Made by a program: the position numbers and the translations under genes
Notes under the pieces: model-generated
Told to the model about the DNA's origin: nothing
The model's input: only the letters and a program-made list of their open reading frames with translations
Database searches by the model: none
Shown here: positions 7,274 to 12,112 of the stretch, in pieces
Layout: the number at the start of each line of letters is the position of its first letter
Position numbering within the stretch: position 1 is the first letter of the stretch
DNA from: JASHVB01 sp049522565
GTDB lineage: Bacteria > Pseudomonadota > Alphaproteobacteria > Acetobacterales > Acetobacteraceae
Length of the DNA stretch: 12,112 nucleotides
NCBI GenBank assembly: GCA_049522565.1
Contig: JBEKNT010000191.1
Span: forward strand, 1 to 12,112
Reading direction: 5' to 3'

Positions 7274-7738
7274 ATGAACAGCAATCGCGGACTCTGCTTT
7301 TTGATCGCCGACGGCGAGCATGCGCGTTTTGTCGCGGCGGACGCCGACAATGTGCTGCGCACGTCCCGCAGTTTCGATTCGGCCAGCGCGCATCTCGCCT
7401 CGCACGAGCTGCGGTCCGACCGGCCGGGACGGTCGTTTGAAAGCGCGACGCCGAGCAGCCACGGCGTGGTACCTCGGCATGATCCGCATGAACTTGAGAA
7501 GACCAAGTTCGCGCATTTCGTCGCCGACGAGGCGGGCGTCGCAGCGGGCGAGGGCGTGTTCGATCGTCTGGTGCTGGTCGCGCCGGCGCATTGTCTGCAT
7601 GAGATCGAGTACGCGTTGGACGGACGCACCGCGGCGATGGTGACCGGCCGCCTGGCCAAGGATCTGGTCAAGACGCCGGACCACGAATTGTCGCCGCATC
7701 TGCGCGAATGGGTCGGCCCGCCGCAGCGCGCCTCGTAG
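7274..7738 (+). CDS. host attachment family protein (baeRF-like)
   Basis: A 154-residue protein of the family named for attachment to host cells, now viewed as bacterial relatives of the eRF1/Pelota fold (baeRF), for which a link to ribosomes has been proposed. Family-typical features are the N-terminal strand LCFLIADGEHARFVAAD, and the C-terminal FDRLVLVAPAHCLHEIEYAL followed by GRLAKDLVKTPDHELSPHL, matching the usual V-x-E/G-x-x-x-KDL-x-x-x-P-x-x-EL-x-x-HL pattern. There is no signal peptide, so it is likely cytoplasmic despite the name. AAGGA at 7261-7265 lies eight bases before the ATG. It is 15 bases after the USP gene and presumably in the same transcript under the Fnr-type box at 6327. 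Its role there is not established. Confidence 0.85.
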   Translation: MNSNRGLCFLIADGEHARFVAADADNVLRTSRSFDSASAHLASHELRSDRPGRSFESATPSSHGVVPRHDPHELEKTKFAHFVADEAGVAAGEGVFDRLVLVAPAHCLHEIEYALDGRTAAMVTGRLAKDLVKTPDHELSPHLREWVGPPQRAS

Positions 7739-7903
7739 CGTGATGATCCGGATACCAGGCGCCGTAAACGCTGACGCACGGACGGCACCACTGTCGTCAG
7801 TCCGACCACCCGGTGGCCGGCATGACGAGGGGAGTCGGCCCTCGGCTACCAATCGACTCGGTTGTTTCCTGACGAATCGGAAGGACGCAGCAAGGCGGCC
7901 AGG

Positions 7904-7917
7904 TTGACCCACATCAC
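7904..7917 (+). promoter_or_regulatory. possible degenerate Fnr-type box
   Basis: TTGACCCACATCAC shares TTGACCCA-ATCA with the site at 2767 but has a changed last base and a C for G in the spacer. It lies 61 bases before the ATG at 7979, further than in the two stronger sites, and the AGGCAA and GGAGG elements are absent. I regard it as suggestive only. Confidence 0.35.
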
Positions 7918-7978
7918 GGCCCACAGCCGCTATCGGCCTGGTCTTGCATCGGCAGCACAAACAACAAGGCACCCGCAC

Positions 7979-8395
7979 ATGCGAACCACTCTCCATCACA
8001 TCCTGCTCGCCACTGCCGTCAGTGCCTGTGCGGCGCTGGCGCAGCCGGCCTATGCGCAACGAGACGGCCACGACTTCCACGGGCGCGACTTCCACGGCTT
8101 CACGCCGCAGGAACGCGGTGTCTGGCAAGGCGGCCATTGGCAGCAGGGTTGGCACGACAACCGCTTTGCCTGGTGGTGGGTTGCCGGCGGCGGCTGGTAC
8201 TTCTACCCTGCGCCGATCTACCCGTATCCCACTTACGTCCCGCCGGCGATCATCGTGCAGCAAGCACCGCCGGTGCCCACCGGTCTGCCGCCCGCCCAGT
8301 TCTGGTACTATTGCGACAACCCGGCGGGCTATTACCCTTACGTTGCTGCCTGCAACGGGCAGTGGCGTGAGGTGCCCGCCACACCACCAAGATGA
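7979..8395 (+). CDS. small secreted Trp/Tyr-rich protein of unknown function
   Basis: A 138-residue protein with a clear Sec signal peptide: MRTTLHHILLATAVSACAAL, then AQPAYA before Gln27 as the likely cleavage point. The mature part has a His/Asp/Phe-rich start (GHDFHGRDFHG), then VWQGGHWQQGWHDNRFAWWW and WYFYPAPIYPYPTY, and ends with PAQFWYYCDNPAGYYPYV and a second Cys in AACNGQW. Such WYYCDNPAGYYPYV tails occur in small periplasmic or outer-membrane-associated proteins of many proteobacteria, with no defined function known to me. The ATG at 7979 is chosen because it begins the signal peptide and has AAGG nine bases upstream. The stop overlaps the next gene by ATGA. The two Cys could form a disulfide in the periplasm. 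Confidence 0.8.
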   Translation: MRTTLHHILLATAVSACAALAQPAYAQRDGHDFHGRDFHGFTPQERGVWQGGHWQQGWHDNRFAWWWVAGGGWYFYPAPIYPYPTYVPPAIIVQQAPPVPTGLPPAQFWYYCDNPAGYYPYVAACNGQWREVPATPPR

Positions 8396-8967
8396 GAACC
8401 CGCATGGCGTCCTTGAAGACCACGACCGCCGCCCTCACCGCTCTGTTGCTGCTTGAGGGATGTGTCCAACAGCCGCTGGGGCCCACCGTTCAGGTGATGC
8501 CGGCCCCGGGCAAGCCGTTCGACGTGTTCCAGCAGGACCAGGCGGTGTGCAAGCAATACGCCGACCAGCAAACCGCCGGTGGCGCCCAACAGGCCAACAA
8601 CCAGGCGCTACTGACCGCCGGCGTCGGCACGGTGCTCGGCGCCGGGCTTGGCGCGGCGGTCGGTGGCGGCCGTGGCGCGGCGATCGGCGCCGGCGCGGGC
8701 GCCATAACCGGCACAGCCTACGGCGCCGCTCCCGCCGGGTATGCCCAGATGAACCTGCAGCAGCGCTACGACGCGTCATACTCGCAGTGCATGTACGCGC
8801 ATGGCGATCAGGTTCCCGGTTACCAGCCGGCTCCCCCTGCGGGCTACGGGCCGCCACCCGGGTACCCGCCACCGCCGCCGGGCTACGCGCCGCCACCTCC
8901 GGGCTACGCACCGCCGCCGCCGGGCTACGCACCACCGCCGCCGGGTTACTACCCGCCGCCGCGGTGA
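8392..8967 (+). CDS. glycine-zipper lipoprotein with Pro-rich repeat tail
   Basis: A 191-residue probable lipoprotein. The N-terminus is a hydrophobic stretch ending LLLEGC with the lipobox Cys at residue 24; Glu at the -2 position is unusual. A central glycine-zipper segment (about residues 76-110, GVGTVLGAGLGAAVGGGRGA and onward) is of the YMGG/OmpA-like zipper type that inserts in or bridges membranes. Two Cys flank it (AVCKQYADQ and YSQCMYAHGDQ). The C-terminus is a GYxPPPP repeat. The start overlaps the secreted protein's stop by ATGA; an alternative ATG at 8404 leaves the lipobox intact. The pair probably acts together at the cell envelope, which is inference from the overlap. Confidence 0.82.
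   Translation: MRTRMASLKTTTAALTALLLLEGCVQQPLGPTVQVMPAPGKPFDVFQQDQAVCKQYADQQTAGGAQQANNQALLTAGVGTVLGAGLGAAVGGGRGAAIGAGAGAITGTAYGAAPAGYAQMNLQQRYDASYSQCMYAHGDQVPGYQPAPPAGYGPPPGYPPPPPGYAPPPPGYAPPPPGYAPPPPGYYPPPR
8860..8964 (+). repeat. 21-base tandem repeat encoding GYxPPPP
   Basis: GG(C/G/T)TAC occurs at 8860, 8881, 8902, 8923 and 8944, exactly 21 bases apart, each followed by Pro codons. The repeat keeps frame within the lipoprotein gene and codes for its Pro/Gly/Tyr-rich tail. Unit copy number could change by slippage without a frameshift. Confidence 0.85.
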
Positions 8968-8979
8968 TTTGCCGCCGTT

Positions 8980-9083
8980 CACCGCGCCCGCGCGGTGGGA
9001 GAGGTGGAGACGCGAGGCTGGGGGTGCAGCGGGGCGACCCGATCACTCTCACCCTCGCGGCTCAACCCCGCGCGTAGCGCGGG
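8980..9083. repeat. palindromic intergenic element (family B, copy 2)
   Basis: The element fills the gap between two converging genes. It opens with CACCGCG (8980-8986) pairing with CGCGGTG (8991-8997), contains an inverted repeat 9007-9026 with 9044-9063 (16 of 20 paired), and closes with a 7-bp hairpin at 9067-9083. The 21-base core at 9025-9045 is identical to 6244-6264. Its position suits a two-way transcription terminator, though it is evidently a dispersed element. Confidence 0.72.
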
Positions 9084-9101
9084 AGAGCTAAGAAACCTGC
9101 G

Positions 9102-10367
9102 CTACGCCAGTGCCAGCGCCATGCCGACGCCGCAGGCTGCCAGCACCGTCAGTGCCGCTGCTGGCACGAACCCGGTACGCCCGCCGGAATAGGCGGTCGC
9201 ATAAACCGCCTGGAACAGATTATTCGAGGCCGTTGCCAGCAGAACCGCGATCGCCTCGACGGTGCCCGATAATTCGCCCGCACCGTGCTGGGCGAGACTG
9301 AGCACAAATGGATTGATGTCCGAGACGCCTACCACGGCGGCCAGGGCGTATATGCCGACCGTGCCAAACTGGCGCATGGCCCAGGACGACGCGATCGAGA
9401 CTGCGACGAACAGCACCGCAAAGGTCGCGGCTGTCCCCAGGCCCAATGGATTGGCGGGCGCAGCGAGTGGCCGGTCGTCTCGCTGTCGCGCCCTGCCGAT
9501 CCAGTGCCATGCCGCGGCCATCAGCAGGCCCAGCGCACACAGCTCAAGCAATGTCGGTGCCAGCGCGGCTGCCAATGATCGATTGAACAGCAAGATGATC
9601 AAAAGCAGCCGCGGGTACATGACCGAGGTCGCGAGGATAATGCCGGTCTGTGCCTGCTGCCGTCCCATCGGCTCGGTCCGCGCCCGACGGGCGAGCACGA
9701 CCGTGGTTGCGGTGGCTGAATAGATCCCGCCAAGCAGCGCGACCAGCAGAGCCGCGCCGGAGGGTGCGACATAACGCTGCAACAAATAGCTCGCGTACGA
9801 CACCGTGCACACCGCCAGCATCGCGAGCCATGCCTGGTATGGCGTGATGCTGGTGAGGTCGGTCACCGGCGTGTTGGGCAGCAACGGCAGGACAAAGCCG
9901 GTCAGCAGCAGGAAACGCCCGGCATTGACGATCTCGCTCAGTTCGATCCGGCGGGCAAAGCCGTGCAAGCCTTCGCGCGCGGTCAGCAGCAGCACGGTGG
10001 CGACGGTCGCCCCGACGGGGACCCATGGCGGCTCGGCGAGTGCCACGGGTCCGAGCAGATAGGCCAGTACATTGCAGATCGGCACCATCAGACCGACGTT
10101 CGGAAAACCCTCATGGTCCGTCTCGCCGATGTGCTGCCAATAGTAGCAGGTCAGCCAGGCGCTCAGTGCCAGCAGCCCCACGCTCAACGGCACAAGGTGT
10201 TCGGGGTCCAGCCGATACAGCAGGGCGCCGGTGAGGGCGAGGAGCGGAAAGGTGCGGATGCCGCCGGGCCGCTTCTGGTTGGCGCGGGCGTAGAAATCCT
10301 CGAAGGCGAGGCCCAGGAAGAACCCGAGCGCGAGCAGCAGCAACAGTCGCAGAATAGGAGGTGCCAT
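9102..10367 (-). CDS. MgtC/SapB-type membrane protein with DUF4010 domain
   Basis: A 421-residue inner-membrane protein with roughly twelve hydrophobic segments. The N-terminal third (LLLALGFFLGLAFEDF, then RTFPLLALTGALLY) is the MgtC/SapB-like part; the remainder, from about residue 170, is the DUF4010 part, including SATATTVVLARRAR and AVVGVSDINPFVLSLAQ, which are typical of this family. The family has been linked to Mg2+ or other stress, but substrate and mechanism are unknown. The start is taken as ATG 10367; GTG 10373 just upstream is an equal alternative, and neither has a strong ribosome site. It is 175 bases downstream of the transporter gene on the same strand, so it may have its own promoter. 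No regulatory site is evident. Confidence 0.85.
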   Translation of the reverse strand: MAPPILRLLLLLALGFFLGLAFEDFYARANQKRPGGIRTFPLLALTGALLYRLDPEHLVPLSVGLLALSAWLTCYYWQHIGETDHEGFPNVGLMVPICNVLAYLLGPVALAEPPWVPVGATVATVLLLTAREGLHGFARRIELSEIVNAGRFLLLTGFVLPLLPNTPVTDLTSITPYQAWLAMLAVCTVSYASYLLQRYVAPSGAALLVALLGGIYSATATTVVLARRARTEPMGRQQAQTGIILATSVMYPRLLLIILLFNRSLAAALAPTLLELCALGLLMAAAWHWIGRARQRDDRPLAAPANPLGLGTAATFAVLFVAVSIASSWAMRQFGTVGIYALAAVVGVSDINPFVLSLAQHGAGELSGTVEAIAVLLATASNNLFQAVYATAYSGGRTGFVPAAALTVLAACGVGMALALA

Positions 10368-10542
10368 GGTCACTTGCGTTGCGTTCGGCTGACCTCAGCC
10401 TGTCCCGGGGGTTGCGCCTGTCGCCAGGTTGGAGGGGCGGACGCCTGCCGCATCATAGCCGCCCCCGGACTTGCCCCGGGGACGGCCATGACGCAGGAAA
10501 CGACGCAGGCCGGTTCGCCGCCGGCGCGTCCCGGTTGGTCGA

Positions 10543-11976
10543 TCACGTGCCGGATGCGATCGTCTCCAGCGAGCGGCCGCGACCTTCGATCCCCCACACG
10601 ACCTCCATCAGAGCGCCGGCCAACAACACCAGCCCGGTCACGACGAAGGCCAGTGTCAGCCCGGACTGCAACATCGCCGTCAGCACGATCGGGCCGATCA
10701 TCGCGCCGATGCGGCCGAATGCGACCGCCGAACCGATGCCCGACGCGCGGACGTTGGTCGGGAAGATCTCGGTCGTGGTGATGTAGACCACGCCGGCCGC
10801 GGCGAAAGCGAAGAAGTACATCACCGCGATCAGAATGACGAACAAACCACCGGTCAGCAAATGCTGGCTGGCGACGACGCCGACGACGATCGCGAGCAAG
10901 CCCGCCATCCCATAGGAGGTGATGACCGACTGCCGCCTGCCCCAGGCGTCCGCGAGCCAACTCATCACGACCACGCCGACGGTGCCCAGGGCGGTGAGGA
11001 ACATCAGGGCCAGCGGCACCATCTTCGGATCATAGTTATAGGTCTTGATCAGGATGACCGGGATCAGCGAGAACGCCGCATAGTATGGGAAGGCCTGGCT
11101 GAAGTTCAGCACCCAGGCCAGCGCCACCTGACGCGGATAGTGACGGAACAGGCTCACATAGTGGCCGAAGAACGACGTATTTTCAGCGGCCGCGATGGTG
11201 GTGGACGCCGCGATGGGCGGCAACTCGACCAGCGCATGCTCTGCCTTCACCTCCGCTTCGAAATCCCGGGTGATCGCCTCGGCCTCGTCATTGCGTCCCC
11301 GCGACAGCAGCCAGCGCGGCGATTCGGGCAGGCGGCGGCGCACGACCGCGACGAACACCGCGATCAACGCGCCGAGCAGGAATGCCACGCGCCAACCGAT
11401 CTCCGGTGGCAGCAGCGCGAGCGCGAACAACGTGGTGAGCGAGGCAAGCACGGTGCCAAGATCCCAGGTCGCCGGCATCAGCCCCGACATGAAGCCGCGC
11501 CGCTTCGACGGGATGAACTCCTGCACCGCCGAGTTCACCGCGCCGTACTCACCGCCGATGCCGAAGCCGGTGATCAGGCGGAACAGCGCCAGCGAGCCAT
11601 AGTTCCAGGAGAAGGCGCTTGCCACCGTGGCCAGCGAATAGATCAGCAAGGTGAGGATGAACAGGCGTTTGCGTCCAAGCCGGTCGGCCATGTAGCCGAA
11701 CACGTAGGCGCCGCCGAACATGCCGACCAGGAAGATCGACAGCAGCGATGACGCCTGCACGGCGCTCATGTTCCACAGCCTGGCCAGCGTCCCCAGAACC
11801 GAGCCGTAGACCGATACCTCGAACCCGTCGAGGACGAACGCGATGCCGAGAATGAGCACGATGCGCATATGGATGCGCGACCACGGCAGACGGTCGAGCC
11901 GCGCCGGGATGTCCGACATCGCGCCGGCCGCCTGGCTGACCATCGCACCGGTCCGCTCCAGAACCTGAGTTGCCAT
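10543..11976 (-). CDS. MFS transporter, sugar-porter/SV2-like
   Basis: A 477-residue inner-membrane transporter with about 12 membrane segments. Signature features are the loop 2-3 motif GYMADRLGRKR, the segment GFGIGGEYGAVNSAVQEFIP with SKRRG after helix 4/5, the PESPRWLL motif of the sugar-porter group after helix 6, a central soluble loop, and a second-half motif SWLADAWGRRQ. These place it among proton-coupled carriers for sugars or organic acids; the substrate cannot be read from sequence. The start is ATG 11976, because AAGGAGG (11985-11991) lies eight bases upstream; an in-frame ATG at 11994 would place this ribosome site inside the gene. deoC ends 14 bases before this start, which hints at uptake of a pentose or nucleoside-related compound (inference). 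Confidence 0.87.
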   Translation of the reverse strand: MATQVLERTGAMVSQAAGAMSDIPARLDRLPWSRIHMRIVLILGIAFVLDGFEVSVYGSVLGTLARLWNMSAVQASSLLSIFLVGMFGGAYVFGYMADRLGRKRLFILTLLIYSLATVASAFSWNYGSLALFRLITGFGIGGEYGAVNSAVQEFIPSKRRGFMSGLMPATWDLGTVLASLTTLFALALLPPEIGWRVAFLLGALIAVFVAVVRRRLPESPRWLLSRGRNDEAEAITRDFEAEVKAEHALVELPPIAASTTIAAAENTSFFGHYVSLFRHYPRQVALAWVLNFSQAFPYYAAFSLIPVILIKTYNYDPKMVPLALMFLTALGTVGVVVMSWLADAWGRRQSVITSYGMAGLLAIVVGVVASQHLLTGGLFVILIAVMYFFAFAAAGVVYITTTEIFPTNVRASGIGSAVAFGRIGAMIGPIVLTAMLQSGLTLAFVVTGLVLLAGALMEVVWGIEGRGRSLETIASGT

Positions 11977-11984
11977 GATGGTTG

Positions 11985-11991
11985 CCTCCTT
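11985..11991 (-). promoter_or_regulatory. strong ribosome binding site of the MFS gene, overlapping the deoC stop
   Basis: AAGGAGG on the minus strand, eight bases before ATG 11976. Its first base is the last base of the deoC TGA (11991-11993). A ribosome ending deoC would therefore stop on this site, which favours coupled translation and fixes the transporter start at 11976 instead of 11994. Confidence 0.8.
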
Positions 11992-12112
11992 CATGCTTTG
12001 GCGGACACCGCCATCGGCTTGGAGAACTGTTCGAGTATCGCGACGCCGCTGCTGGTGCCGATGCGGGTTGCGCCGGCATCCAGCACGGCGGCAACCAGCG
12101 GCCAGGACGACA
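11991..12112 (-). CDS. deoxyribose-phosphate aldolase, C-terminal fragment
   Basis: The last 39 residues of a gene that continues beyond the right edge. The segment AAVLDAGATRIGTSSGVAIL matches the strongly conserved C-terminal phosphate-binding part of DeoC (GATRIGTSSG), which cleaves 2-deoxyribose-5-phosphate to glyceraldehyde-3-phosphate and acetaldehyde in deoxynucleoside breakdown. The fragment ends EQFSKPMAVSAKA. It is the gene upstream of the MFS transporter in the same direction, with the transporter's ribosome site overlapping its stop, so the two form an operon. The catalytic lysine lies outside the window and cannot be checked. Confidence 0.82.
   Translation of the reverse strand, partial: SSWPLVAAVLDAGATRIGTSSGVAILEQFSKPMAVSAKA

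Noticed and set aside
7771..7800. Possible terminator after the host-attachment gene (CTGACG and CGTCAG)
   Set aside because: The stem is only six base pairs with an 18-base loop and no T run.
7862..7978. Upstream in-frame extension of the secreted protein to 7862
   Set aside because: It would bury the signal peptide 39 residues inside the protein.
2592..9083. CRISPR-like interpretation of the repeated palindromes
   Set aside because: The copies are far apart, differ in length and have no regular spacers; no cas gene is present.
10463..10481. Possible terminator after the MFS gene (CCCCGG and CCGGGG)
   Set aside because: The stem is short, about 60 bases past the stop, with no T run; expected by chance in GC-rich DNA.

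Overview
The window comes from a GC-rich chromosome, most likely an alphaproteobacterium and perhaps an Acetobacteraceae/Rhodospirillales relative. That placement is an inference from gene content, base composition, the Fnr/FixK-type promoter sites and the long palindromic intergenic elements; no rRNA or tRNA is present to confirm it. I count nine protein genes that I am confident of, one small leader ORF, and one gene cut by the right edge.

Left part (1-2700): a G-rich tract and a small hairpin repeat precede a large TPR protein with a C-terminal GT41 (O-GlcNAc transferase/SPINDLY-like) domain. A 101-base near-perfect palindrome follows its stop.

Central part (2760-7740): two transcription units share almost the same promoter layout. 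Each has a TTGAC-N4-ATCAA box of the Fnr/FixK/Anr type, a shared AGGCAA at the same offset, GGAGG, and then an ATG 47-48 bases after the box. The first unit carries a 27-codon leader ORF that overlaps the start of a Lon-family protease, whose stop overlaps a universal-stress-protein (USP)-like gene by ATGA. The second unit carries a tandem USP protein and a host-attachment/baeRF-type protein 15 bases later. My reading is an oxygen-limitation stress module: proteolysis, USPs and a possible ribosome-associated factor under one regulator. The third box (7904-7917) is degenerate and lies before a two-gene unit for a secreted aromatic-rich protein and a glycine-zipper lipoprotein with a Pro-rich repeat tail.

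Right part (8980-12112): a palindromic element, related to one at 6168-6300, sits between converging genes. On the minus strand then follow a MgtC/DUF4010 membrane protein, an MFS transporter with a sugar-porter signature, and the C-terminus of deoxyribose-phosphate aldolase (deoC), whose stop sits inside the ribosome-binding region of the transporter. I see no insertion sequence, phage gene, CRISPR array or RNA gene. The items most worth a second look are the duplicated promoter architecture, the leader ORF, and the protease whose Walker A lysine is missing.
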